Shown here: positions 1-13,157 of the stretch, one piece after another
Layout: every line of letters begins with the position of its first letter
Numbering within the stretch: position 1 is the first letter of the stretch
Source: Trichinella spiralis
Taxonomy: Eukaryota > Nematoda > Enoplea > Trichinellida > Trichinellidae
Reading direction: 5' to 3'
NCBI GenBank assembly: GCA_000181795.3
Contig: CM012954.1
Location: 6,091,470-6,155,469, forward strand
Length of the DNA stretch: 64,000 nt
Notes under the pieces: generated by a model
The model's database searches: none
Told to the model about the DNA's origin: nothing
The model's input: only the letters and a program-made list of their open reading frames with translations
Made by a program: the position numbers and the translations under genes

Positions 1-320
1 TGATAGGTTGCACGCGAATCACCGGTAATTAAGTAAGACGTAGGTTATCTTATTAGCTAATCATAAAGATAAGTGCTTGATGAATAACCGGCCATCTGAT
101 TAGAAATTAAGCTTTGATCATGGAAAGGTTATCGGTTGTTTATCAGCTAATTTTTACATATGAGGGCAATACCATTAAACTATTTTATATGGACATAAAG
201 AATCATATACTATTTATTAACCACAGTTTTATACGATATAGTGCTGCCTATCTTTTATAGCAATCAAGGAATTCTAACAACAACAAACTTAACCTTCATC
301 CTCTACACTACCTACTTTCA

Positions 321-400
321 CAGTTATACTTACCTTCACCCTAAAAACTACTTACCTTCACACTTATACTTACCTTCACCCTAAACACTACTTACCTCCA
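321..400. repeat. Two-copy 40-base tandem repeat
   Basis: Bases 321-360 and 361-400 align over their whole length with about four differences. The shared core includes TTATACTTACCTTCACCCTA. More degenerate copies of CTTACCTTCAC continue to about 540. The low-complexity frame running through this tract is not a credible protein. Confidence 0.8.
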
Positions 401-3400
401 CTCTACACACTGCCTTCATCTATGCAGTACTCACCATCACATATACCTTCACAATTATACTTACCTTCACACCTATTACTTACACATTACTTACACTTAA
501 CTATTAAACAACTTACCTATTTATCTTCATACTTACCCAGTCTGCTTCTTTGTCTTTTTAGACTTAGATTTACACTTTACGCTTTTTACTTAGTTATGTT
601 GCCTTTAACTGAATCTCTGAATCCAGAACTAAAATGAATTCTTACCTAAACCTAAATGAAAAATCTTGAAAACACTAGTACCAAGCAATAATTATAAAAA
701 ATTCCGAAAAGCAAAATTATAAAAACCTGAAAAACTAAAACGACAAAATTTACACTTTACAACTTTCATAGTATATAAAAGTAAAATGTATATACGTCGC
801 CAAACTGAGCGGCATGAACTGGTGGTAGTGCTTTGTGATGACGTATTTATCGACGTGATTACGAATCTTTGTAAAAACGCCACATGTTCAATAACGGATA
901 GTTACCAAAGAATGCAGCAATTTCATACATCTATATCTAAACATAATTTGATTCTGAAAATATTTGCAAAACAAGTGTGCTGAAAAGTAAAGCATAACAA
1001 ATAACATTGATATAAAGCAACCATATTATAAAATATTAAAGACAAAAAACAGTGCATTGTTGTTCCTTAATTACGAAATATACAAATTTTCATAAAAACT
1101 ACTTGTTAGTCATACAACATTTGTCCTTCATGATGCAACCTTCAACAGTTATGCGCTGAAATTTTCAATTGAACATTCTTAGCATGTGATAAGCAACAAT
1201 GCAGTGTGCATGCTATCACTCATCAATAAAAAACAAAATCTCTACTTACAAAATACTAAAACTTACCTAATCACATAATACTCTACAAAAATACTCGCCA
1301 AACAGAAATAAATATAGTTGCATTACGTCATTGATGATATACCAAAGAAGACAATTCAGCAAAAAATAAAGAAAGTAGGAATTATTCAATAAGTAATTAG
1401 TGTCAAATAAACGAATATTCTTTACCCACACTTTTCAGATATTGCGTTGTATTATCTTGTACATCTAAAAAGCTATATTTCTAATGTAAAATTCAAATTT
1501 CAAATTTACTAAAATCAAAGGCAACCAATCTACAATATTACTTACATTACCTTGAACGTACGAATACAATAACAGACGTGCTGCTGATGGCGTTGCTAAA
1601 TTACAATCTAAATATCTCGCAAATAATCATTTTGCGCAGCTGGTTGCTGGCCATCATTTTTATTGATATTTTACGGGAATAAACAAGATTGCCAATCAAC
1701 AGCAGATGAAAATAATTATGCTGCATACTGCCATCATGTTCTCATGATAGGATTTTTTATATTCATTGATATGAAAATACAGTAATGTAAATTCTAAAAG
1801 TGAATTATATTAATGCAGTCATCTCTAAATAAAAACAGAAATAGATACTTCTTCGTCTTCAGCGTCTGATGTACCTGAAAGTTTGCAATAACAACAATAA
1901 AAAAGAAACCCGTCAGTTTCCATCCACCATATAAGAAAAGTAACATGCATAGCATTCCACCACCAAAATATCAAAGCCAACTTACCAGTTATTCATGGAT
2001 GGTGCTGAAGAGCGGAATTATAGTTCACTACATGCTAGATTGATAGCATTGCAGTGAACTGCATAACCTAATAAAATCGATGTGCTTGGTCAATTGTATA
2101 ATAAGTAAATTATGCAAATGACTATTTACTTTGCCTCAGGAAGAACAACCTAATTTTTCATCAGTAATAGCGCACTAAAATGAACATTATGAGCAACATT
2201 ATGAAACGAGACGATGAAATTTATTACGTTTCTATTTACACACTTCATATTACTACGTAATATTGCATTGTTATGCAAATATTTTTCCCTAAAATTACCT
2301 AAAAGGAAATATTATTTACCTGAAGCATCGCATATTACTAAAAATAAACGGAAATGCGATCACTGCGTATATATGCATGTTGTGCAATATAGTTGCTTGA
2401 AAGTACAAGGTGATTCAATAATTTATATTTTACCAATGTTTTTCATCTAATCAAAATTATGTGGATAATAAAAAAATAGCTTCTACTGAAAATAGTTTCC
2501 AAAATAAAATACTTTTTCATATTTATGGAAAATTAAACAGTTCTCATGAAATTTTATGATGATAACTGCGACAGGTATTTTATAATATACAATTTATCTC
2601 GGCACAGAAGTTAACAAGTGCGCAGCGTAGACATAATGTTGGTAAGCGGCTGCTTCAGAGGGTATGCCGCGTGACAGTTCACCTCCACGTTCGTTTGCGC
2701 CTTATGATAATTTATAGCAAGACTGAATACTTGGTTGAGCACTGAATCAGCGCGTTTCATACAATGTGAGAAAAACCCTAATCGCAGAAATTCAGTAACT
2801 GATCGATTTGCAATGAATTCAAGAAAATTATGCGGGTGACAATTCTGTATTGCATTTCATGAAAAAAATTAAAGAAAAGAATCACGAGTAGCCTGGATTT
2901 GGTTGTATTGTCAGTCGATAACAATTATGAGAAATTATATTTATATGAGATAAAAACAGCTAAGTGCTGTTCACTCAACTCGAAATAGGGGGTGGGAAGA
3001 ATTTTCAGTTTAATGCGATCTCTGTTCAGCTTAGTATTATTACGAGCTCAATGATGGGGATCATTAGAAAGGAAAGGAGGGTGGGACAGCATAGCAGGAA
3101 GGAATGAGGGAGAAGTTAAGGGATGGAGGAGGTGGAAGTTGTCATATGCGTTCTTCCACTCAGTCTTCACGTATAATATTCAGGCGTAGGTTCATTTATC
3201 AATACTGACAACACTGATGGGCATTGAGTTATTTTCTCAATGACAGAAAATAGGTGCATCTGTATAAGTCAGTGCTATTGGCGGTACAATGACATAACAA
3301 AAACTTTAAGGAGTCATTTCAAAAATGAAGGGAACTTTACTGCCATTCTGAAAGTATCATAGGTGGTGGTATAAAAGTGTGTTCTCTAACTAACAACAGC

Positions 3401-4525
3401 TTTCCTATGTCCTGCTGAAACAATCTTGGTCACGATTTAAGCAGTGACAAGCATTTAGGGGTGCGATTGTGCGACTGCAGTATCCCGGTGACAGACATTT
3501 CCTTTAAACAATTGGGCAAGTATGTTACATTAGCAATAAACTTTGCAGTGGACAGTAAAGATAATGCGGGAGGGGTTCAACTGCTATGTCAGAGTACTAC
3601 TTTACAAATGGATTTGTAAGGACTATTGAAATTTATAGCAAAATATACCATTAGTACTATTATATAATGGCTTTGCCGTAATAAAGTCTCGAATATTAGT
3701 TGAACATCATTACTGAAGAACAACAAGCTAGTTTACATTCAAAAAGACAAAAATCAAGCAACTACGAAAAGCTTAAAAAGCGCGCATGTTTAGTGCAGTG
3801 TGCCAAGAGAAAGAAAGAAAACATTGTATGAAAAAATAGCAAATATATGAAAATTCATACCTGTCAGCAAACCTGTCAGGGATGACGTATAAGGCAAACG
3901 TAGAGTCATACATTTTGTAACTGATGTTCGTGGTTTCTTCATATTTTTAGTCTAACAATCACAACGTATTTGTTGAACTGAACCATGAAAATGACCGAAT
4001 AACGCAACGCAGTAAGTAATTAGACCGCCCTTCAGCAGCGAACATTTATACTATAGTGCAGTTTTCTCAATAAACAGAAATTTATATAAGGAACATTGTT
4101 ACCGCATTTGAATAGCACAAAGTGCACGTAGCAGATTGCCAACGGCAGTGTTTATCATCACATTAGCATAAAGTTAGTCTGCTGACCTAGAAATACATGT
4201 ATGCTTTGAAAACGTATAATAACAATGTAATGAGCAAACACCAAAGATTATAATAATTGCTGAACAACAACAAAATCCTGAATACGTTACAGATCAAAGC
4301 CACTATCTATCGCAAATAATATTATGGTGTAAATTAAAGAAGTATAAAATAGTGTCTTACGTAAATGGAGCTGCACTGGCACGATAATAATATGTCGGTA
4401 TATTCAGCAAAATTCATTCATTAATTTAAAGGAACTGATTGTTTAGTGAACATTTCAATCAGACTTTGATCAAGCACTTTGAAAAGAAGAAAAAGAGAAA
4501 AAAGCACTTAACTCCCCGCACATCT

Positions 4526-4558
4526 GAGGCAGGTGAAACAATAAGTCTCACCCGCCTC
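4526..4558. other. GC-rich hairpin, possible structured RNA
   Basis: GAGGCAGGTGA (4526-4536) pairs with TCACCCGCCTC (4548-4558) with one mismatch across an 11-base loop. It lies in a GC-rich island (about 4510-4610) inside very AT-rich sequence. No tRNA, snRNA or rRNA signature was recognised, so the function is unknown. Confidence 0.4.
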
Positions 4559-4940
4559 TTCAGCGCGTAAAGCGTAGGCTTTCCCCGCTCCAGGGAAGAA
4601 GAGCGTGCGAAATGAGTATACAAAGTTTTAAAAAAATAACAAGCAGAAAAGTGGAATACTTGTTAGTAATTCTGCAAACCGACTTCAACAGCTACTTAAC
4701 GCTTTAATGAACTCAAAGAACGTTCAACGATGCTACCAATTGCTACGTAAATTAAACAAACAAACGCACCCTTACTGATGATAAGGCGCGTTATAACAAT
4801 AGTTATTTGCATAATGCAGCGTTAGAAATCGGTTTTTAGTGCGTTAGAACTTTTGGCTGAAGATAAATTCTTAGCTAAGCCGCGTTGGAATATGAACAGA
4901 AGAAATGCACCGTTAAATTCTACCAATAAGGAAAGTGCTA

Positions 4941-5020
4941 TTTGAAAATTCAAAAATGACCTTGACATTTAAACTTCAGTCAAAATATAAGCTATCTGAC
5001 AAAAAACGCCATAACAAAAC
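4941..5020 (+). repeat. Dispersed direct repeat, copy 1
   Basis: This 80-base stretch matches 5778-5856 in the same orientation, including the shared core AATATAAGCTATCTGACA. It has no coding potential. It could be a fragment of an interspersed element. Confidence 0.75.
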
Positions 5021-5777
5021 AGAATTAACTTAGACAAAACACACCTACGTATTTCTGAAAATTTTTGTAAGCCATTAAAGCAAGTGGTTCAAATGAAGCT
5101 AATTTTAAGTAAAAAATTTGCCGGCAAAAGCCACTGAGAATTCTTCATAGAAAATGTATTGAAAAAGTATGCTGAATATAGATTCTCAATTGCATTGTTA
5201 AATGATTAAGAGTTAAAAATGATAAAACTGCCACTTACTGCTAAATTCGCCATCTTCCCATCGCTAATGTTCATTGTCTTTGGATATTGGTCGCAAAATT
5301 ATTTTTCAGAAATTATTCCAAAATATAATAATGAATAAAACGCAAATTTGGTGTTTGGTATTTGATATTGGTTTTCAGGGAATTTTCCAATCACAACGCA
5401 CCGCTCTCATACACGGACGGCCTCAAACTAAAATTATTTCCAATATGTCAATAAAGCGAGCGACATCGCATGCAAATTTTTATTTCATTCGTTTCTGCTG
5501 ATAAATGAGACTAGCGCGTATTTTTCATTGCACTTTATTTACTTAACTAATACACTCTTTTTGAAGTGAAAATTCATTTGCAGCTTTGCCAAACATATAA
5601 ACACTTCTCTTATTAAGGAAACTGTCATTTCACCTTTATTGCTAATTGTAATTTAAATACTAAAAACAATATAAGAAATGAAATGAAATATTAAATGCTG
5701 ACTTGTTGTATGGAATGAAAAAAGTAATGATTACAAGAAGCAATTCGCATAGTGTCAAATTAAACCTATAAGAGTTG

Positions 5778-5856
5778 TTTGAAAATTCAGAAATGACCCT
5801 GACATTAAAAATAGAGTCAAAATATAAGCTATCTGACAGAAAACGCCATTACAAAA
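5778..5856 (+). repeat. Dispersed direct repeat, copy 2
   Basis: This is the second copy of the repeat at 4941-5020, about 840 bases away, with scattered substitutions and a small indel. No target-site duplication or terminal repeat was evident by eye. Confidence 0.75.
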
Positions 5857-6844
5857 AAAATTGTCTCAACCTGAAATTGACTCTCATTTGCATACATTTT
5901 GTGGTAAACAAGTCCTACTGTAGCTGCTTTTCAGTACGTTGACGAAACGGAATCTTTTACGACTGCTAATCTAAAACCCGACAAAAAGAATTATATAAGT
6001 TGCAACTTTACAGTAATAATTGATATGTTCTTATCGACCACTAGATACCATTGAATTGATCAGAAAACCAATTAAAAAATTCTATAGATATATTAAAAGT
6101 TGACGTTAGTGGTGAGCTATAAGTGAAAAGTAACAAACGTCGAGGTCACGGTGAAAAATTTGCATGTTAACGAGACGACGCCCAACAATGATTATATAAT
6201 TGCACCTATCGAAAAAACTTCGCTTGCACGTACAGTATGGAATGATTAAGTTTAATGCATTGAAAGTGAAGTACAATGGAATTTTGCAAAACTCTGAAAA
6301 CTTCAAAAACAACTTATACTTTCGAATATTCTTTAATTTCGTTCAGGGCGTTGTTCAACGTTTGTCATCTGTGCGATGGATGCCATCGTTTTCTGTCTAC
6401 TAGAGACGTTATAGAAAATGATCAAAAATGTTATAAGAAAAATAGATATGAAGAAGCCCATGTTTTTTTTTCATCAGCTACGCAACAGTATCTTAGCGAA
6501 CTGACAATTAATATTCTGCTCTGCTCTCTTCAGTAGCGTTTTACTTTCTATCATTCATAGCTGCAGTTGGTCAGCAAATTGACATTCAGTTCTCAACTGC
6601 TGTGTATTATATGCTAAATCTAAGATCACTTCAAATAAAACTAGAAATATGTTGATTTTTCATTTCATAAATTATGTAAAAACTGAAATACATTTTTTGT
6701 TTTCTTCTTATTAACTTGCTCGATACTTCCTGTTTCTGTAGACAATTTGCAGAGTAATTCAACTGTCAGTGGAATAGGTGAATTTAATGTTGTTAACAGC
6801 ACGTCCATTTATTCCAACTTTTGATCGGTGTTCCATCGTCATAA

Positions 6845-6850
6845 TTTATT
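6845..6850 (-). terminator. Candidate poly(A) signal for PIKfyve
   Basis: AATAAA on the minus strand, about 340 bases past the PIKfyve stop codon. It is plausible but not unique in such AT-rich sequence. Confidence 0.3.
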
Positions 6851-7191
6851 TTCAAATATTATAATTTTGTGATCTTTATACATAAAATGTCGTTTTTCAA
6901 CAAAACCATAATAAATACCCGGTATACATGAGCAAAGAGTTGAGTGTGAAGTACACACTGTTTGTTGGCTGATAGTGATTCGTCTCGAACGCTGGCAATT
7001 TTCCGCATTGCCCTACTCTCAAGTGTTATGGTATTGAAAATAAAAAAGATAATCAAGTTCATATGATAAAAAAGAAAAAGAGAAAAGAAATTCAACAAAC
7101 GCTGAACCATTGTTAGCAGTGTAAAAGTGAGATCAACCGGATAAACGCGGATAGAAATTCTTCACATACACAGCAAGTTGAAGTGGACATA

Positions 7192-10100
7192 TTACAAGTT
7201 GGCCGAATCACTTGGCGGGGTTGGAAAGTACATGTCCATCGATTCGATGAAACGTAGCCGATACAAGTGTGGCGAAATAACCGTCGGAAGTTGACCACTG
7301 GCCGATACACTTTTCACCCAACTTTCGATCTTTTTGTCCCACGTGTAAGTACGCAAATAGTCGACAATACCGAAAACCAACACCGCTCGATCCGTATCCA
7401 CGCCGACCAACAACGAATAGTCCATAATGTGATTAGCACTGAGAACAGCCGTATCGTCACGTATAGCCGTGTCCAGGGCAATTTTGGCCGCAGCATCCAA
7501 ATAAAACGTATCGTCACAAATACGATCGAGTAAATTTTCATCAAGCAATACTAAATCCCCTTGCTGAATGTACTGTTGTTGTTGTTGTTGTTGTTGTTGA
7601 TGCTGCTGCTGCTGCTGTTCTTGCTGCTGCCTTGGCATTTCAGGTACCATTCGATTGCGCAATGAACCTTTCAAATCGTAGACCTGTTGCACCTCGTGCG
7701 TGTAGAACAGATATTCCATAACGACCAAATCCATCTTGCAAGCAGCATTGTTGTGACTGTTGCGATAGCCGATTCGAAAGACGCCGAATATTTTGACCAA
7801 CGACACCGCCCTACCATTGAAACATGCCGACGAGACGTGGCGAAAATAGTCGGGGGCAAATTTGACAAACGACTGGGTCTCGAAACGGGACATTTGCTTC
7901 AGAACAAATCTCCTGTCGAGACTTCGAAAAAATTTCGCCCCAGACTTGCCACCGCTCGGCTGCCAAGGCTGGCAGTTGGCCAGTGAACGTACAAATGCCG
8001 ACTCGCCCAGTGGAAAGATCATCTGCCTGAGCAGGCGAAATTGACGTGGAAAATAAATTTTGCAATAAAATTTCGCCATCGAATCGGAAAATTGCACTTC
8101 CAACGGCAGGGTGGAGTCCGTATCGAAGTTCGACGACGAATCGTTGTTGGAACAACTGAAATTGGCCAACTTTTCGACAACATCCTGATCCGTGAATTTC
8201 TCCTCCGCTCGGACAAAGTCCAAATATTCTTTACTGGCCAACGCATACGCGATTATACTGCTCGGCTTGTGTTCGTCCACTGCAACCGGCACTTTGCCAA
8301 TTGGTAGCGAAAAATGCTGTTCCACTGGAAATGGCCAACTTAAAATTGCCCCATTGATCAATTTTTGCATAGCTTTCAAATCATCCGCATTGGGTTTTTT
8401 CAAATTCACTTCCCCATCATTAATCATGCCACAACCTGGAAACATTGCGCATGAATCAATTCACAACTGTACCATCTATGCACGGATAATATGATATATA
8501 ATATACCTGCTGTTTTGTCGTCGTCGGCCATTTTCGAAACGGCTGATTCTCGTTCCAATTCATTCAGTCTTTTTTTCGATAAATTAAGCAAAAAATCACT
8601 TATCTTACAATTCCAAGTTAACAACAACGTGGCCAGTACACGCATGCAAAGAATAATCGAATCGTGAACAATCGGCCACTGGGATTCTCTCCAAAGGAAA
8701 CCCCTGGCATCGACCAGTGGCAATACATCCGACTGCATTTTGCCATTTGTTTCGGCAAATGACGACTTGGATTGATCAAGCAGTTCCCGCAATTCTGACA
8801 ACAGTCCCTGGACAAGATTTACCGTAACACTTCCTGATGTCGATTCGATTTGATTCGTCAAATCTGCCAACTGGTCGGACATTTGTCCAAACAAATTGCT
8901 GCCTTTTTCCAACAAATCGTCAACTTCTTTGCGAAATTGATCCGCGAACACCTCAATCAAATACACACAATTATCCTATTATTTAATAATTTGCGTGGAA
9001 TAAAATTGCAAACCAACACAACCGTCATTGGTGTTCACCTTCTGCGGTTCTGTAGGCGTGGTCAACGAAGCAAATTTCGCCGAACACAAAGTGATCGCTT
9101 GTACACTGAACGACACCACCAACGAGTCTCTGGTGAAAAAATGCACATGGTCGTGAAAAACACAATGCTTACAACACAGCTCCGCGCTAGTAGAACCCAA
9201 CGACGATTGCAGGGCCAAACCGTGAAATAAATAATTCAAATAAGTTGCAAATGACAACTGCCACAAATGTCTGGATATTTGCTTTTCGACGCCCGTCGTT
9301 TTGCACTCACGACACCATTCTTTGAGAAAAATCAAACTACATCCAACAGTATTCTTCTTAGCTGGATAATTTACGATCGCTGAACTGCCAACGGTAATAT
9401 CAACACACAGATGATTGCGTACAAATCGTCGGACGTGGTGTTGCTAAGGAAGAGCAATTTTTTCAATTCAAATTTTCAAACACAATCCACAAACCGCCCA
9501 ATTCTCACTTACCATACCTTCGCCACAACCTTCTTTCGGGCATAAATAGTTCTGATTGAAACAATACTGCTCCAAAAAAGCACCAAGCGGCAAATCAGTA
9601 GACTGATAATAATAAGCAAACAATAATCTCGGTCCAACACAGTAACGTCTGGGCGAAGCAGGCTTGGATAGATGACAGGATTGCAAAGTAGTCAGGTGAT
9701 CTTGGGCAAAAGGATGTTTCACATTTTTATAACACTGCTCAACAATCAAATTGTCCAACAATCGCTTAGTGAGCTGTTGCTTATTTTTCGGATCATCTTG
9801 TTCAACGGATCGAAAACGTTCACGCAACAGTTTAGCGCCAGTAGCTCGATAATTAGCCAATAAGCCACGAACGTCAGTCTCTTTACGCCAGAAACCAGTA
9901 GAACTAGTGAAAAATGAATGGACCAATTTTGGATTAAGTGAATTACTGTCGGCAGAATCTTGACAACAATCGCCACAAAGCATTGTCCAACTTTTCGAAT
10001 CCACAACGGTGCCGTTCTTCATTAAACAATCACTTCGGTCCACAGACAGTCCAATAAATGGACTGTATGTGGTCAACGCAATTTCAGACTGTTCACATTT

Positions 10101-13100
10101 CTCATCAGCGAGGTGTGCATCCGGTTGAACAATACACTGGCCAATGTCCATCCTGTTGACACCAATCAGCTTCAGCAAGTCCACTTCCAGTCGAGCGGAA
10201 TAGATGACGCTGATCAAAAATCGAAGAACCCTTTTGGCAAGAAATAGCTGAAATTCACACGGACCACTCAACAACACTGTACATCCCAATTTTGGTCGAC
10301 AGTTTTCAAATCGACAAAGCGTTTTGCGCTGATTGTCGAGCAAAGTGACATGTTCAGTACGGAAAAGGCCACAAGTACCCATGCGAAATTTGAATAACTG
10401 ACCCTCGGCCGATTCGAGCACATCAGCATCTGTACAACGGGCAATTCGTTCTAAAGCTGACCGTTTCACATTATGCAAAACTGTTAAACCACTTTGACTA
10501 AGAAAATCTGCCGCGACACTGGCAACAGCGTGCTCAACTAGAAGAACATCCGGTTGTAAAGCAAGTATTTTATTAACCACATGACGAAGGTGTTCCGCTT
10601 CTTGCATGATGATTGGATCCATTGAGCAAAATTTTCCGCCAATTCGCTCGTACTCAATCGGACCACGTACAATTAATATTTTCGGTGACTGCAGTCGTTG
10701 CAGCATTGTCAAACGCAGGACCGCTTTTGTACAAACTGTGCCTACAATTATGAACGATCACTTCTATCCCCCTATTATCAAATTCTCATCCTCCGTATTA
10801 TGTTAATTATTATAAATCTTTTTTTACCATAAATAAGTTCCCCTTTAGGAATGTCAGATCGACGAAGAGTTTTCACATGCACGTAACGTAAAATGTTCAT
10901 GTCGTCATTATTAGCTTTGGTCTCCGGTCGAACACTCATCGCAACCTCTTCAGCTAATTTCAACAGCAAAGAATACCACTGATTTTCAGGCAGTGCATGC
11001 AGCTTCAGAATGTACTTCAACTGATGACGGATTTTTTCCATAAAAATGCCCATCAATTCAGCATTATTAGATGACGTACAAGGTTCATTTGAATCAAGAG
11101 GATAATCAACTTCGTCCAACGTTTCATCAGATTTCGTTTCACTGACAACAGGCACCACGTCCACAGCTTGTGTAACAACAAAGTCCAGTGGATGTTGCTT
11201 TTCAAATCCAACCACATCATCGATACTTTTAATCTGCTGCTGACAAATGGCATCTTGCACTGGAATTTGCCAAACAAAAGGCTCTGTGTTCATTTCGGTA
11301 TTTTGGATATCTCTAAGCCAATCTGGTTCAGGATCATCTAAAAAGTTTCTAAATTCCTGCAAATGAAGACTGGAATCTGCTGAATTCGTAGAATCTTTGT
11401 CTTTAACTGTCTCGCTCTCTACATCTGAAACTGCACATTGCTGTTGCTGTTGGTGTTGTCGCTGCTGCTGCTGCTGCTGCTTCTGTGCCACTTTTTCTCT
11501 ACTGAAAAATATCTTCGATAAAGTCAAATCATGATGAAAACGTTCAAAATGAATAATTTAAACAAAAGTCACATTATATCCTATAAATTATCCAAATATA
11601 CAGCTGTGCAAAATAATTTACTCGGAATGAAGTTGCAAACCTAAAAAAAAGGGGTTTCAAATGAAATCATGTCAAGTTTAGAAGTGCTTTTCTCTTGCAT
11701 ACATTCACTCAGAGATGAAGGCAAGTTGTGCATACGACGAACCATCGAAAGACAATAATCACAAACCCTTAACTCGCCTGTGTAGCCAAGCAAATTGCCA
11801 GGCAATTCTTGCCTGCAACAACGATAACAAAATATCTGACCGCATATTCGACAGTGATGACGACGTCGAAAAGCTGTAAATTTCTCCTACAAAAGAATGC
11901 AAAGAAAAAACAGTTTGTTAAATTTCATCAAACATACTCGACATTCGTAACACTCTTTGCCACTAGAATCAGGCATCCAACACTGACGAAATTCACTTCT
12001 GTCATAGTCCATTAAGGAATCAGTAGCTGCATTACCAAGAATGTTGAATTCCGGAGGACGTGGACTACTGTTCTGTTTGTCTTCCGCATTGGTGCTACTT
12101 TCAGAAGATGATTCACCTGTTACAAAATTAAAAAAATATGCAAAAAATTATGCATTGTTGGATTTATGGTTTCAAAAATACATATATTATTATATATAAC
12201 TTTATTTATTTATTCAATATTTCATTTCTCTAGCACATGCATATTTCTGTAAGATTCTGTAAATAGAACTGTACTTGAAAATCAATAAAAGATGCATCTA
12301 CACAGTTTATGTTGGCCATGATAGGCGTGGTACAATGATATTAGTAAACATTAAAGCAACTGTTCTTGTGTAAATTTCAAACTAGTTGCACCCACTACCC
12401 GCTACAAAAACTATCAGAACATCCTCAATTATAAAAATCAAACACTCACAGTTTCACTAATGTTGAAACTGAAATAAGTGAAAATTGAAAACACTGCTTA
12501 ATCTACGAGGAAATAAAAAATATGAAAATAACAATTTCACCAACACAATAATTACCTGAATATTACTGAACTGTTTGAAGTGCATATAATTTTCACTTTA
12601 TATGGCGGAAGTAAATGTGTAATGGAGTAAAAAAGTACGTAACAATAAAAATTAAAGTAAAAATGTAAAAAGTTTAATAGTTAACACTTCAAATGTTATC
12701 TCAAAAGCTAAACAAAGTTCTCCACTGTATACTGCTACAGCAAAAATAAAGTCATATCAAATTGTTTTATACTCAGAAAAATGGAAAAACAATAACAAAC
12801 AATAAAATAACAAATAATTAAGAAAAAAAGAAATACAAATATAAACATAAGAAAATTGTAAAAAAACGTTCTCATTGTAAATTTTATAACAAAATTCACT
12901 TCTCTTAGTAACGATGAGAAATTACAAATTTTAAGTTTTGAAAATATTGAATTTCTACTTGGAATTAACATTATCTTTAAAATGACAAAATTCGTAATGT
13001 TAAAGAGAATTCAAAGAAAGAATCTGTTAATATACAAACTGTTCAGCAATATAACAAGAATTAATAAAGCAGTTAAAAAAATTAAGAGTAAAAATAATTA

Positions 13101-13157
13101 TAAAATCAACTTACGTTCTGGAACTTTTTTTCCAAATAATCGATTAAAAATCGACAT
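7192..13157 (-). CDS. PIKFYVE: PIKfyve, FYVE-type phosphatidylinositol 3-phosphate 5-kinase
   Basis: This lipid kinase converts PtdIns3P to PtdIns(3,5)P2 on endosomes and lysosomes. Nine exons (5' to 3'): 13115-13157, 11938-12116, 11703-11886, 11622-11640, 10828-11501, 9513-10741, 9039-9443, 8507-8951, 7192-8435, giving 1473 residues. Domains in order: a FYVE zinc finger (about residues 60-120, with WMPD, RRHHCR and RVCDYC); a chaperonin-like Cpn60/TCP1 domain (about 330-620); a Cys-rich region (about 740-1000) with a WCRECK motif; and a C-terminal PIP kinase domain with VYDLKGSLRNR, HIMDYSLLVG and DYLRTYTW. A glutamine-rich insert sits in the kinase domain. No DEP domain was recognised, unlike vertebrate PIKfyve (about 2100 residues). 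The start at 13157 was chosen because its 14-codon exon joins in phase to exon 2 across a 998-base intron. The 19-base exon 4 is needed to keep the frame. The least certain points are the first exon and that micro-exon. Confidence 0.93.

Larger units (their letters stand above)
1..6840. other. Gene-poor AT-rich region
   Basis: I see no convincing gene here. The open frames are short, lack splice-linked neighbours and show no family motif. The region holds a 40-base tandem duplication near 321-400, a purine-rich tract near 3060-3140, a GC-rich hairpin near 4526-4558 and two related 80-base direct repeats near 4941 and 5778. These are listed separately. Confidence 0.6.

Noticed and set aside
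422..637. 71-codon open frame
   Set aside because: It lies on and beside the 40-base tandem repeat, is low complexity (Leu/Tyr/Ser/Thr) and has no splice partner or motif.
7267..8494. Plus-strand frames across the PIKfyve kinase exon
   Set aside because: They are shadows of the minus-strand kinase exon, which carries the diagnostic PIP kinase motifs.
11641..11650. Assembly error (extra T) in PIKfyve
   Set aside because: A seven-T run would also give an in-phase junction, but a 19-base micro-exon explains the sequence as written with three good splice sites, so an error need not be assumed. RNA could still reverse this.
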